Source of the DNA: Bradyrhizobium mercantei
Lineage (GTDB): Bacteria; Pseudomonadota; Alphaproteobacteria; Rhizobiales; Xanthobacteraceae
NCBI RefSeq assembly: GCF_001982635.1
Contig: NZ_MKFI01000011.1
Span: 156,373-220,372, forward strand
DNA length: 64,000 bases
Direction of reading: 5' to 3'
In this document: positions 54,746 through 63,995 of the stretch, one piece after another
Position numbering within the stretch: position 1 is the first letter of the stretch
How the letters are laid out: each line of letters starts with the position of its first letter
The notes under the pieces: model-generated
Told to the model about the DNA's origin: nothing
The model's database searches: none
Seen by the model: only the letters and a program-made list of their open reading frames with translations
Position numbers and translations under genes: made by a program

Positions 54746-56500
54746 TCAGGCCGCCACGGCACGCCGGTCGTCGACCAGCGCGGACAGCACCCGCGTCGCC
54801 TCAATCGTACGCACGGTCATCGGCTCGTTGCGGCCGCGGATCGCGACCTCCTGAGCCGGCAGGGCATCGTCGGCCAGATCAGCGGTGACGCGCACCTCGT
54901 CGGAGATGATCGCTTCGCAGGCCAGCGCTTTCGTCATGTCCTGCAGCCTTGCCGCCACGTTGACGGCGTCGCCGAGCGCGGTGAACACCATGTGGTCGCG
55001 ATAGCCGATATCGCCGACGATCACCTCGCCGCCATGGATGCCGATGCCGAAGCGGATCGGCTCGCGCAGATCGTGGCTCAGAAACTGGTTCAGCTCGTCG
55101 ATATTGGCCGCGATCTGCGCTGCCGCGCGCAGCGCCTGTCGGCAGGCCTCGTGCCGGTCGGTCGAGAGCCCGAACAGCGCCAGCATGCCGTCGCCGATGA
55201 ACTGGTTGGGCCGCCCGCCGGCTTCCAGCACCGCCTGCGACACCGCGCCGAGGAAGCGGTTGACGATGAACACGGTGTCGAACGGCAGCCGCTTCTCGGC
55301 GAGTTGCGTCGAGCCGCGCATGTCGACGAACATGCTGACGAGATAGCGCTCCTGGCCGACCCGCGTCGGGTGGGTGGCGTGCGCGTTCGCCGACATCGTG
55401 CTCGGCAGGAACAGCTGGAAGAAGTTCAGGTCGGAGGTCGGACGCAACTGGCAGGCCAGCCGGATCGACGGATCGTCGGTGCCGACCCGGTGCAGCACGA
55501 AGGCCTCGCGCGGTGACGGCTCGGGCAGCGCGGCGTGATCGCCGATGATGCGGATGCGGCAGGTCGAGCAGCGTGCCCGGCCGCCGCAGACGCTCGCATG
55601 CGGCACGTTGTAGCGCAGGCTCGCTTCCAGCACGCTCAGTCCCTTCGGTACCCTGAGCGTCCGGCCGTTGCCGTAGGACAGCGCGATCATGCCGCCGCGG
55701 CGCTCGAGCAGGGCGCGCGCGCCGCGCGCGAGCAGCACGAGGCCGAGCAGGCCGAGATAGCTGATCGTCAGGTCATCGGTGATCTTCTCGAGCGTGGCCC
55801 CCTGCGCGGCGGTGCCGAGCTTCTGCACCGACAGCTCCTCGTGGCGCCAGTCGGCATCCTGATAGTCGGCGATCGTGGCGCGGCCGGCCTGATAGATGCC
55901 GAGGATGGCCAGCGTCGGGATCAGCACGGCTGTCGCGAGCAGGAACGGGGCGGCGCGCTGGAAGAACGAGCGCAGCCGCAGCCAGAAATACAGACCGATG
56001 CAGCCATGCACCCAGGCGATCACCAGCACCGCCAGCATGGTCCACAGCCGGTTCGGCGCCGCGATGAAGAAGGTGTAGAGCTCCTGCGGGTAGAGCTTTT
56101 CGTGCCCGTACAGGCTCTGGCCGAGCCGTACGCCCACGACATGCGCGACGATCAGCATCGGGACGCTGAGGCCGAGCGCAAGCTGCACCGGCTCGACCGC
56201 CTTCCAGTGGAACTCGCGGCGCTGATACAGCGCCCAGATACCGAGCCCGGTATGCACCAGGCAAGCGCCGTAGAACACGATCGCGACCGGGAGGAACTGC
56301 CAGAACTCGGAGTGGTAGTGTACCCCGATCGCCAGCGCCTCGGTCGAGATATTGCCGAGCGCGTGGTTGACGAAATGGCTGATCAGGTAGGCGAACATGA
56401 TCGTCCCGGTGACCAGCCGGACCTGCCGCAGGCCGACGCCGCGGGCCATGTCCTGCAGGTGCTCGCGCGAGGGGGAGGCCATGTGATTCATGATCGGCAA
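54746..56500 (-). CDS. Class III adenylate cyclase with His-rich membrane anchor and 2Fe-2S ferredoxin domain
   Basis: 584 residues in three parts. Residues 25-265 hold about six transmembrane helices with histidines inside them (His42, His46, His83, His120, His165), like the diheme anchor of succinate dehydrogenase. Residues 270-355 form a plant-type ferredoxin domain with Cys305, Cys311, Cys314 and Cys350. Residues 385-565 form the cyclase domain, with metal-binding Asp393 (FVDMRGST) and Asp437 (GDGML) and transition-state Arg518 (NVAARLQ). The architecture suggests that quinone or redox state controls cAMP synthesis, as shown for CyaC of Sinorhizobium meliloti. The cofactors are inferred from ligand patterns. 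Confidence 0.88.
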   Translation of the reverse strand: MPIMNHMASPSREHLQDMARGVGLRQVRLVTGTIMFAYLISHFVNHALGNISTEALAIGVHYHSEFWQFLPVAIVFYGACLVHTGLGIWALYQRREFHWKAVEPVQLALGLSVPMLIVAHVVGVRLGQSLYGHEKLYPQELYTFFIAAPNRLWTMLAVLVIAWVHGCIGLYFWLRLRSFFQRAAPFLLATAVLIPTLAILGIYQAGRATIADYQDADWRHEELSVQKLGTAAQGATLEKITDDLTISYLGLLGLVLLARGARALLERRGGMIALSYGNGRTLRVPKGLSVLEASLRYNVPHASVCGGRARCSTCRIRIIGDHAALPEPSPREAFVLHRVGTDDPSIRLACQLRPTSDLNFFQLFLPSTMSANAHATHPTRVGQERYLVSMFVDMRGSTQLAEKRLPFDTVFIVNRFLGAVSQAVLEAGGRPNQFIGDGMLALFGLSTDRHEACRQALRAAAQIAANIDELNQFLSHDLREPIRFGIGIHGGEVIVGDIGYRDHMVFTALGDAVNVAARLQDMTKALACEAIISDEVRVTADLADDALPAQEVAIRGRNEPMTVRTIEATRVLSALVDDRRAVAA

Positions 56501-56609
56501 GTCTAGTGGTTAATTCCCGCGCTGAACACCACCACGGGTCCGGACACGCCGTGATAACTGGCCGTGCGGCACGTTGACACTCCGTTAAGAGTCGAACAAA
56601 AAGCGCGCC

Positions 56610-58235
56610 GTGACGATAGCCCCTTCCGATAACATCCGCGTCAAGCCGGCCCGTTCGCGGGCGCCGGATTGGCGCGGCGTCGTCGCCGTGATCGTGGCCA
56701 TGACCGCGATGCGGCTGGTCTATGCCCATGCGCTCGATCTGCGCACCGACGAGGCCTATTACTGGACCTGGTCGAAGGAAAACGTGCTGTCCTTCCTCGA
56801 CCATCCGCCGATGGTGGCCTGGTTCATCCGCTTCGGTACGGCTGTTCTCGGCGACACCAATCTCGGCGTCCGGCTCGGTGGCATCGTGGCGATGCTGGCG
56901 ACCCAGCTCCTGCTCGCCGACATCGTCCGCCGCGTCACATCGAACAATGTCCGCGCCGTGATGCTGGCGCTGCTGCTGCCGGAGGCGGCGCTGTATTACG
57001 GGCTGCTGATGGCCAAGGTCGCGCCGGATACGGCGCTGATCCCGTTTTCGGTGGCGATGCTGTGGTCGCTGGTGCGGCTCGCGCAAAGCAATGACGGGCG
57101 CTGGTGGCTTGCCGCCGGGCTGTTCGCCGGGCTGTCGCTGCTGTCGAAATTCACCGCGATCATGTTCGCGCCGGCGGTGCTCGCCTTCGCGCTGGTGCCG
57201 GACTGGCGCTGGCGCTGGTTGCGCAGCCCGTATCCCTACCTCGCTGCGCTGATCGCGATCGTGGTGTTCTCGCCGGTCTTGATCTGGAACGTGGAGCACG
57301 ACTGGGCCTCGTTCCGCTTCCAGGCGGTGCGCGCGACCGCTGAGCGCGCCTTCACGCTGCGGACCGTCGGCGAGTTCATCGGCATGCAGTTCGGCCTGGT
57401 CGGCTTCGTGCTGCTGCCGGTAACGCTGTTCGGCACGGCGCTGACCGCATGGCGCGGCTATCGCAAGCGTGAGCCGGTCGCGATCCTGCTGGCGACCGCG
57501 GTGCTGGTGCCGTTCGCCTATTTCCTCTGGAAGTCGCTGACCTTGCGGGTCGGCGACACCTGGCCGATGTTCCTGTGGCCGGCCGGCTTTGCCGCGGTTG
57601 CCATCAACGTGACACGGATGCCGTTCGAGGGCTGGTCGGTTGCCCTGGTCAAGTCGACCGTTTTCTGGGCGCGGCGGGCGATTTCCACGGGCATCGTCTT
57701 TGTCGTCTGCGTCTTCCTCTACTACATGTTTGCGCCGTGGAATCTGATCGGCCGGACCGATCCGATCGGCACCGAAGCGGGCTACGATGTGGTGGCCGCG
57801 CGCACGCTGGCGCAGGTTGAGGCGACCGGCGCGAGCTGGGTCGCGACCACGGATTACCGCACCTATGCAATGCTGCGCTGGTTGCTGCGCGGGAAGGTGC
57901 CTGTCATCGAGGTCAACGAGCGCGGCCGCTTCCAGGGCTTTGCCGATCCCGGCATGAACATGATCCGCGATCACGTCGGCGTCTATGTCGGGCGCGAGCC
58001 CGAGAACAATCTGCCGCTGTGGAGCGAGACATCAGCGGTGCGTCAGCCGCTCGAGCGCGTGATGCGCAGCTGGCGCGGCATGGTGATGGACACCTATTCG
58101 CTGGAGAAGATCTCAGGCTGGACCCCCGACCTGTCGCCGCCGCCGGACACCACCTTCTTCCGCTGGCGCGTGCTGGCGATGCGTCTTCCTTCTCCCCTTG
58201 TGGGAGAAGGTGGCGCGCATTCGCGCGCCGGATGA
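56610..58235 (+). CDS. ArnT-like lipid-linked sugar glycosyltransferase (PMT_2 type)
   Basis: 541 residues of multi-pass membrane enzyme with about 10-12 helices. Asp47-Glu48 (RTDEAYYW) after the first helix form the catalytic acidic pair of GT-C enzymes, and FLDHPPMVAW is a conserved loop. It transfers a sugar from a polyprenyl phosphate carrier to an acceptor such as lipid A or hopanoid. The last 15 residues or so (from residue 527) and the stop are encoded by a palindromic repeat, so the natural C-terminus was probably replaced. The function may not be affected, as the helices precede it. Confidence 0.85.
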   Translation: MTIAPSDNIRVKPARSRAPDWRGVVAVIVAMTAMRLVYAHALDLRTDEAYYWTWSKENVLSFLDHPPMVAWFIRFGTAVLGDTNLGVRLGGIVAMLATQLLLADIVRRVTSNNVRAVMLALLLPEAALYYGLLMAKVAPDTALIPFSVAMLWSLVRLAQSNDGRWWLAAGLFAGLSLLSKFTAIMFAPAVLAFALVPDWRWRWLRSPYPYLAALIAIVVFSPVLIWNVEHDWASFRFQAVRATAERAFTLRTVGEFIGMQFGLVGFVLLPVTLFGTALTAWRGYRKREPVAILLATAVLVPFAYFLWKSLTLRVGDTWPMFLWPAGFAAVAINVTRMPFEGWSVALVKSTVFWARRAISTGIVFVVCVFLYYMFAPWNLIGRTDPIGTEAGYDVVAARTLAQVEATGASWVATTDYRTYAMLRWLLRGKVPVIEVNERGRFQGFADPGMNMIRDHVGVYVGREPENNLPLWSETSAVRQPLERVMRSWRGMVMDTYSLEKISGWTPDLSPPPDTTFFRWRVLAMRLPSPLVGEGGAHSRAG

Positions 58236-58285
58236 GGGGTTTCTCTCCGCGAACAAGGTGCGCGTGGATGGACACCCCTCAGATG
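58190..58285. repeat. Palindromic repeat entering the glycosyltransferase gene
   Basis: TTCTCCCCTTGTGGGAGAAGG opens it as a hairpin, followed by GGCGCGCATTCGCGCGCC as a second. The right part has GATGAGGGG and a run of CCCCC. It is of the family at 16541 and 33069. Positions 58190-58235 are also coding for the glycosyltransferase. Confidence 0.7.
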
Positions 58286-58313
58286 GCTCCCCCACTCGCA
58301 TAACATACTCGAT

Positions 58314-58435
58314 GTCGTCCCTGCGAAAGCAGGGACCCATAACCACCGATGCTGGTTATCTTGCATCTCCGTAACGGCGAGCCCCGTTCACAATATCCGC
58401 TGCGGCGTATGGGTCCCTGCTTTCGCAGGGACGAC
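58314..58435. repeat. Pair of inverted REP-like units
   Basis: GTCGTCCCTGCGAAAGCAGGG (left) and its inverse at the right end flank about 65 bp; the copy continues as GACCCATA against TATGGGTC. The left unit is the same as at 11749-11774. The element fills the convergent gap between the glycosyltransferase gene and ycjF and may stop transcription from both sides. Confidence 0.85.
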
Positions 58436-58506
58436 AGCTTTGTTGGTCGCGAGCACGACGTGGATGGTGGGCGCGGTGCAAACGTGTCTTTGCCGCCCCA
58501 GTGCCG

Positions 58507-59538
58507 CTATTGCTCTTCCTCGCGCTTGCGGATCAGGTCTTTCGCCAGATCGGTCAGGGCCGGGCGCGGCAAAGCGTTGAAGGGAAGCGGGCGGGTGACG
58601 TCGATCGCGGCGAGGCCGAGGCGGGCGGTCAAGAGGCCGTTGAGCATGCCTTCGCCGAGCCGCTGCGAGAGTTTTGCCGCGATGCCGTGGCCGAGCATCT
58701 GCTGGATCAGGCTGTCGCTCGCGGCCATGCCGCCGGTGATCGCCAGATGCGCGATGACGTGACGCAGCAGGCGGATCATGCCGAGCGCGCCGGGCCGCCC
58801 GCCATAGAGCCGCGCCAGTTGGCGGATCATGCGCAATGAGGCCACGAACACGAACAGCACGTCGAACAGCGCGCGCGGGCTGACCGCGGTGACGACGGAG
58901 ACGCGCTGCGCGGCCGAAGACACCAGCCGCCGCGCCTCCTCGTCGAGCGGTGTCATCAGTTCACGCTCGGCGAGGCGGATCATGTCGGCGCCGTCAATGA
59001 TATCATCGGTGTGGCTCTGCAACGCGCTGCGGGCGCGGGCGAGCTGCGGGGTCTGGTGCGCGAGCTTGAGCAGGTCGGCGACGACGGCGCGACTGGCGGC
59101 GCGGTCGTCGCTGATCAGCACCTCGGCGGCGCGCAGATGCAGTTTCTCGATGGTTGCGAGCCGCGTCAGCCCGACCAGCTCGCGCATGGTGACGACGGCG
59201 AGCGCCACCGCCGCGACGATGGCGAGCGCAAGCCCGAGGAAGCCGAGGCCTTCATTGCGTGCGAACAGATCCTCGACCAGGTTGAGCACACCAAGCCCGG
59301 TGCCGAGCACGACGAGGCCCGCGACCGCGCTCCAGAACAGCGTGCCCCAGCGGAAGCCGCGGCGCGCCGGCAGCAGCGGCGCATCGACCGGCACAGGGAG
59401 TTGCGCGGGCTCGGCCTCGGGCACGATCTGGATCGCGCCGCGGCTGAGGCGGCCGCTGTCGTCCGGATCCATCAGGACCACGCCGGGATCGTCGAGCTTG
59501 AACGTCGCCGGCCGCCGCGGGGGCGTCTTCTCGTTCAT
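58507..59538 (-). CDS. ycjF: YcjF-like DUF697 membrane protein
   Basis: 343 residues: a disordered basic/Pro-rich start, two membrane helices around 65-115, and a C-terminal DUF697 region (LFDVLFVFVASLRMIRQLAR, LRHVIAHLAITGGMAA). It overlaps the ATPase gene upstream by 4 bp, as in the widespread ycjX-ycjF pair of envelope stress regulons. Biological role unresolved. Confidence 0.9.
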   Translation of the reverse strand: MNEKTPPRRPATFKLDDPGVVLMDPDDSGRLSRGAIQIVPEAEPAQLPVPVDAPLLPARRGFRWGTLFWSAVAGLVVLGTGLGVLNLVEDLFARNEGLGFLGLALAIVAAVALAVVTMRELVGLTRLATIEKLHLRAAEVLISDDRAASRAVVADLLKLAHQTPQLARARSALQSHTDDIIDGADMIRLAERELMTPLDEEARRLVSSAAQRVSVVTAVSPRALFDVLFVFVASLRMIRQLARLYGGRPGALGMIRLLRHVIAHLAITGGMAASDSLIQQMLGHGIAAKLSQRLGEGMLNGLLTARLGLAAIDVTRPLPFNALPRPALTDLAKDLIRKREEEQ

Positions 59539-60998
59539 TGCAGTTTGTCTCCGATCAGGAACTGGAGGGCGCGGTCAAGGCGGATGTGAGGCAAGGCCGG
59601 CTCCGCATCGCCGTTTCGTTCCAGCTTCGGCGGGCGGAAGCGCAGGAAGCGATAGTCGGCGGCCTCGGCACCGGAGCTCGAGAGGCCGCGGAATCCGCCG
59701 TTGAACAGGTCCTCCGGATTGTCGGGTAGGTCGCCCGGAAAGGTCGCAACCTCCGTCTCGCCGTCCAGAATCTCGCCATTGGCGACCTCGCCCGATGCCG
59801 GCGTGCCGAGGATCGACGGCAGCTTGTCGCGGCCGCGCTGAACCTGGGCCTCGCGGGTGGCGCGCACCGCGGCGAGCGCCACGACATCGATGTCGGCGCC
59901 GGCATATTCGGCGCGCTCGGCGGCCTTGGCCACGATGCGCCTCAGCACGGCCTCGAGGCGGTCGTGGCTCTGGTGATGCAGATGGTCGGCCTTGGTTGCC
60001 GCGAACAGGATGCGGTCGATGCGCGGCCGGAACAACGCGCTCAGGATCGTGCTGCGACCGATCCGGAAGCAGTCGAGAATGCCGGCGAGCGCGGCCTCGA
60101 GATCGTGCAGCGCCTCGGGGCCGGCGTTGAATGCGGCGAGCGCATCGGCCAGCACGATCTGGCGGTCGAGCCGCGCGAAATGATCGCGGAAGAACGGCCG
60201 CACCACGACATCCTTGTAGGCTTCAAAGCGCCGCCGCATCATCGCCCATAGCGAGTGATCCGGCGCGCTGCCGTCGATCGGCACATCGAGCGGCGCGAAG
60301 GTCAGCGCCGGCGTGTCGGCGAGATTGCCCGGCATCAGGAAGCGGCCGGGCGGCAGCAGGCTCATCGCGAAGCGCTCGTCGCGGCAGGCGCGCAGATAGT
60401 CCGTGAACAGTCTTGCCTCGGTGAGTGCGGCCTGTTCGTCCTCCTTGGCCTCGGGCTTCAGCGTTGCGAGATGGGCGTGCCAGGGCGCCGCGAGTTTTGC
60501 GCGCAGCGGCTCGCGCGACAGCGCAAGGCTCTCCGCCGACCATTGCTCGTAGCTCTTGTTGAGCAGCGGCAGGTCGAGCAGCCACTCGCCGGGATAGTCG
60601 ACGATATCGAGGGTCAGCGTCCGGTCCGCGCCATTTTGCCGCTGATACTCGATCACGAGGCGAAGCTCGGAGATGTCGGTGGTCGAACTCGGCCAGCGCC
60701 GTTCCTCGACCAATGTCCGGACATGGCTCTCATAGGCGAAGCGCGGCACCGCATCGTCGGGTTGCGGGGCGAGATAGGCGCGCGCGATCCGTCCCGAGGC
60801 ATAGGGCTCGAACACCGGAAAGCGGCCGCCGCGGGTCAGGCCGTGCACCAGCGCGGTGATGAACACCGTCTTGCCGGCGCGCGACAGGCCGGTGACGCCG
60901 AGCCGCACCGTCGGGTTGAAGAAACCCTCGCCATAGTCGAGCAGCGCCCGCGCCGAGAGACGCGCTTCCTCGACGATATCAGAGAGGCTGGGGGGCAT
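59535..60998 (-). CDS. ycjX: YcjX-like P-loop ATPase/GTPase (DUF463)
   Basis: 487 residues. The P-loop GLSRAGKT lies at 37-44, with a Walker B-like region at TLDIVDYPGEW and a base-recognition-like segment FAATKADHLHHQSHDR. The family is a Ras-like NTPase, induced by envelope stress in enterobacteria. It is translationally coupled to ycjF and probably works at the inner membrane with it. Confidence 0.9.
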   Translation of the reverse strand: MPPSLSDIVEEARLSARALLDYGEGFFNPTVRLGVTGLSRAGKTVFITALVHGLTRGGRFPVFEPYASGRIARAYLAPQPDDAVPRFAYESHVRTLVEERRWPSSTTDISELRLVIEYQRQNGADRTLTLDIVDYPGEWLLDLPLLNKSYEQWSAESLALSREPLRAKLAAPWHAHLATLKPEAKEDEQAALTEARLFTDYLRACRDERFAMSLLPPGRFLMPGNLADTPALTFAPLDVPIDGSAPDHSLWAMMRRRFEAYKDVVVRPFFRDHFARLDRQIVLADALAAFNAGPEALHDLEAALAGILDCFRIGRSTILSALFRPRIDRILFAATKADHLHHQSHDRLEAVLRRIVAKAAERAEYAGADIDVVALAAVRATREAQVQRGRDKLPSILGTPASGEVANGEILDGETEVATFPGDLPDNPEDLFNGGFRGLSSSGAEAADYRFLRFRPPKLERNGDAEPALPHIRLDRALQFLIGDKLQ

Positions 60999-61197
60999 GG
61001 AGGGTTAACGATAAACCCGGCAGGAGGGACCAAAAGCGGCGGGCGAGCACCCGCAAGGTGGCGATTATCGGGCCAAAATCAAGCTTCACATTTCCGGCGC
61101 CTTTGCAGGCGAGGGGATTGCCAAGGGGATGCAGGGGGATTGAACGCGTCACGTCACCCGCGCTACCCATAGTCTGTCGGTACACAGGAAAGCCTGC

Positions 61198-61893
61198 ATG
61201 ACGGTCTTCCGCCTGAAGCAACTCGCCTCGACCTCGATCCACGCGGCCGGTGCCGCGTTGTGGAACTACGACCGTGCCGAGCTGATCGCCGATGGCGTCG
61301 TTCATCTCGTCGGCGTCGCTTTCGGGCTGGTTGCCGCCACCGCGCTGATCGTGCTGACTGCGGTCTATGCCGGCCCGTTCGACGTCGCCGTGGTGTCGGT
61401 CTATGTCGCCGGTCTGCTCGCGATGCTGACGCTGTCGGCGACCTATAATCTCTGGCCGGTGTCGCGCGCCAAATGGATCCTGCGGCGCTTCGATCACTCC
61501 GCGATCTATTTGTTGATCGCCGCAACCTACACGCCGTTCATCGTGGAACTGAAGGACAGCTATTTCGCGATCGCGCTCTTGGTCAGCGTGTGGTGCGTGG
61601 CAATCGTGGGCATCTGGCTCAAGCTGCGCTACCCTGGCCGCTTCGACCGGCTCTCGGTCGGGCTTTATCTCGCGATGGGCTGGAGCGGCATCATGCTCTA
61701 CGACCGCGTCGTGAAAGCGCTGCCGACGATGGCGCTCGGCTTCGTGCTGGCGGGCGGCATCCTCTACAGCCTGGGGGTGATCTTCCACTCCTGGCGGCGG
61801 CTGCGCTTCCAGAACGCGATCTGGCACTGCTTCGTGCTGCTCGGCGCCGCCTGCCACTATACGGCGGTGTTCGACGTCGTGCTTGCGAGCTGA
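61198..61893 (+). CDS. Hemolysin III/YqfA family membrane protein
   Basis: 231 residues with seven predicted transmembrane helices. Family marks are AELIADGVVHLVG, RRFDHSAIYLLIAATYTPF and NAIWHCFVLLGAACHY, which contain the conserved His and Asp ligands of the PAQR superfamily. PAQR relatives are zinc-dependent hydrolases, but bacterial members have no firm substrate and hemolysis is not general. Confidence 0.92.
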   Translation: MTVFRLKQLASTSIHAAGAALWNYDRAELIADGVVHLVGVAFGLVAATALIVLTAVYAGPFDVAVVSVYVAGLLAMLTLSATYNLWPVSRAKWILRRFDHSAIYLLIAATYTPFIVELKDSYFAIALLVSVWCVAIVGIWLKLRYPGRFDRLSVGLYLAMGWSGIMLYDRVVKALPTMALGFVLAGGILYSLGVIFHSWRRLRFQNAIWHCFVLLGAACHYTAVFDVVLAS

Positions 61894-61955
61894 AGTTTCT
61901 CGCCAAGGGCGTTGGATAGGCTATCATGTTTGGTGATACGCCCGTTCCGCTTTGT

Positions 61956-62082
61956 CCCGTCACCCTGAGGAGCGCGGTACGCGCGTCTCGAAGGGTCGAC
62001 GGCCACCAGCCGGGCCGTGCATCCTTCGAGGCTCGCCCCGCGGCGCAATTGCGCCGCGTGGCTCGCACCTCAGGATGACGGG
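61956..62082. repeat. Palindromic repeat, relative of 1416-1576
   Basis: The ends are inverted (CCCGTCACCCTGAGG against the complement of CCTCAGGATGACGGG). The centre carries TCGAAGGGTCGAC and ATCCTTCGAGGCTCG, as in the first copy, plus a small GCGGCGCAATTGCGCCGC stem. It lies between HlyIII and SDR genes on the same strand. Confidence 0.8.
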
Positions 62083-62140
62083 ACGCATAGGAGAGGGTGG
62101 GCAAAGCGACAGTGCAAGCAAAGATATCGGGAGGATAGCC

Positions 62141-62935
62141 ATGCAGGTGGCAGGTAAGGTCGTGGTGGTCACCGGCGGTGGCAATGGCATCGGCAAGGCG
62201 CTGTGCGAGGCGTTTCACGCCGCCGGCGCATCCAAGGTCGTGGTCGTCGACCTCGATCACGCGGCGGCCGAGAAGGTCGCGGCCGCGGTCGGCGGCGCTG
62301 CCTTCAAATGCGATGTCGGGCAGGAGAAGAACATCCTACACGTGATCGAGGAGACCGAACGCATGTTCGGCCCGATCGCGCTGTTCTGCTCCAATGCCGG
62401 CATCGGCGGCGGCTTCGACCCGCTGTCGAAAAACGCCGGCGGCACCTCGGACGAGCCGTGGTCACGGAGCTGGGCGATCCATGTGATGGCGCATGTCTAT
62501 GCCGCGCGGCATCTGGTGCCGCGCATGAAGGCGCGCGGCGAGGGCTACTTTCTCAACACGATCTCGGCCGCGGGCCTGTTGTCCCAGGTCGGCAGTCCCG
62601 CTTACTCGACCACCAAGCACGCCGCGGTCGGCTTTGCGGAAAACCTCGCGATCTCGCATCGCGCCGACAACATCAAGGTCTCGATCCTCTGCCCGCAGGG
62701 TGTCGACACCAACATGCTGCGCTCGATCCCGAAGGGCCCGCAATCCGGCGACGGCGATCTCACGGCGGAGCAGGTCGCGCAGGACGCGCTGAAGGGCATC
62801 GAGCAGGAGACCTTCCTGATCCTGCCGCACCCGCAGGTGCTCGGCTACATGCGCAAGAAGACCGAGAACTACGACCGCTGGATCGGTGGCATGGCCAAGA
62901 TCCAGGCCAAGATGCGCGAGAGCCACGGGAAGTGA
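62141..62935 (+). CDS. Short-chain dehydrogenase/reductase
   Basis: 264 residues, start at 62141 after GGGAGGATA. The NAD(P) motif TGGGNGIG is at 11-18, with an Asp (VVDLDH) after the second strand that favours NAD. NAG and the catalytic Ser (TISAAG), Tyr and Lys (YSTTK) are intact. Classical SDR of unknown substrate. The IS element begins 73 bp after its stop. Confidence 0.9.
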   Translation: MQVAGKVVVVTGGGNGIGKALCEAFHAAGASKVVVVDLDHAAAEKVAAAVGGAAFKCDVGQEKNILHVIEETERMFGPIALFCSNAGIGGGFDPLSKNAGGTSDEPWSRSWAIHVMAHVYAARHLVPRMKARGEGYFLNTISAAGLLSQVGSPAYSTTKHAAVGFAENLAISHRADNIKVSILCPQGVDTNMLRSIPKGPQSGDGDLTAEQVAQDALKGIEQETFLILPHPQVLGYMRKKTENYDRWIGGMAKIQAKMRESHGK

Positions 62936-63008
62936 CGCGCGGCGCGTGTCGCGCAAGCCGTCGCCGTGTGAGGTGAGCACCTGGTCAGGCTCCCTCCCCC
63001 CTTGCGGG

Positions 63009-63062
63009 TGTTCAGACCGGGGAGATGGTGGACGGGTGTTCGGAGACATCGTGGACACTTTC
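63009..63062 (+). repeat. IS left terminal inverted repeat (54 bp)
   Basis: Starts TGTTCAGACCGGGGAGATGG and is identical to the reverse complement of 63942-63995. Such a long perfect repeat is unusual for the family, where the ends are often imperfect. Confidence 0.93.
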
Positions 63063-63916
63063 AGCTCCGCGGGCGAGGGGCCGGATGTCGATAGTTGCTA
63101 TCATCTGGGTTCTGAACACGGCGTCGAATACGCCATCCTGTACAGTTGGGCGGAACGCGACCGCCTTGCCGCGGAAGGCCTTCGGCAGCCTGACGGCGCG
63201 GCCAAGGAAGCTGACGTGGCCACCCTCCTGGACACGGCGAACAATGTCGGTCGGAGCGTATTCGAAGGGCGCAATGGCCTCGACATAAACGCGCGACCGT
63301 TGTCGGTAATCAGCCTCTCGGGCAGGCCGTAGCGGCGGAAGGCCGCGACGAGATGCGCTCTGACCGTCGCGGTCCGCTCGTCGGCGCAAGCCGCAAGCAC
63401 CACCGCAAAGCGTGAATGATCGTCGAGCACGGTCAGTGGGTGAAGCCGGCCGGTGCGCAGGGCCACGTGTCCCTTGAAGTCCATCTGCCACAACTCGTTC
63501 GGCTGCGCCCGCTCAAACCGGATGAAGGCGGACTGGCCGCCGCCGAACGTACCCAGTTCCACGCCATGCCGCTTCAAGATTGCCGTGACCGTCGAGGGTG
63601 CAGGAACAACCTGCTGTCCAAGATCCTTCAGCCGCCTGGCAATCTTGCGACCGCCCCAGGCCGGATGAGCGGCACGGACCGAGAGCACGGCCGCCTCCGT
63701 ACCCGCGGTGCTGCGCGCAGGTGAGTTCTGCGGCCGACGCGATCGCTCCTGCAGTCCAACCATCCCGTCAAGCTGCCAACGCTCCAGCCACTTGTAGCCG
63801 GTCGTCGGACTGACGCCGAACCGGCGGCACAGCTGCCGAACGTTGGCTCCTTCGACCGAAGCCAGCATCACAAACTCCAATCGCTCGTCCATCCGGGACA
63901 CCTCGCGGAACGGCAT
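63012..63916 (-). pseudogene. IS481-family transposase, frameshifted by internal deletion
   Basis: The gene starts at 63916 (MPFREVSRMDER). The N-terminal HTH (VRQLCRRFGVSPTTGYKWL), the DDE first Asp (WQMDFKG) and second Asp (LITDNG) are present. Just after ITDNG, near 63295-63300, the sequence jumps to the C-terminal tail, which lies in another frame: YVEAIAPFEYAPTDIVRRVQ, then VSFLGRAVRLPKAF and AVAFRPTVQDGVFD. The segment that would carry the third acidic residue is missing. The protein cannot be a functional DDE transposase. Left in frame, the N-terminal part reads on into non-homologous sequence for about 70 residues. Confidence 0.88.
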
Positions 63917-63941
63917 CCGACAGCCTCCATATTTTGCTGTC

Positions 63942-63995
63942 GAAAGTGTCCACGATGTCTCCGAACACCCGTCCACCATCTCCCCGGTCTGAACA
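63942..63995 (-). repeat. IS right terminal inverted repeat (54 bp)
   Basis: Exact inverse of 63009-63062, ending GGTCTGAACA, and followed by the GCGGG target copy. Confidence 0.93.

Larger units (their letters stand above)
63009..63995. mobile_element. IS481-type insertion sequence, 987 bp, internally deleted
   Basis: Bounded by perfect 54-bp terminal inverted repeats (63009-63062 and 63942-63995) beginning TGTTCAGACC and ending in ACA, and by a 5-bp direct duplication GCGGG at 63004-63008 and 63996-64000. It contains one transposase gene on the minus strand, which is broken. The transposase type (WQMDFKGH and ITDNG motifs) is IS481. The flank ends with the window, so a longer duplication is possible. 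Confidence 0.92.

Noticed and set aside
63101..63300. C-terminal extension of the transposase reading frame after ITDNG
   Set aside because: It is the out-of-frame reading of the true transposase C-terminus caused by the deletion, not a new domain.
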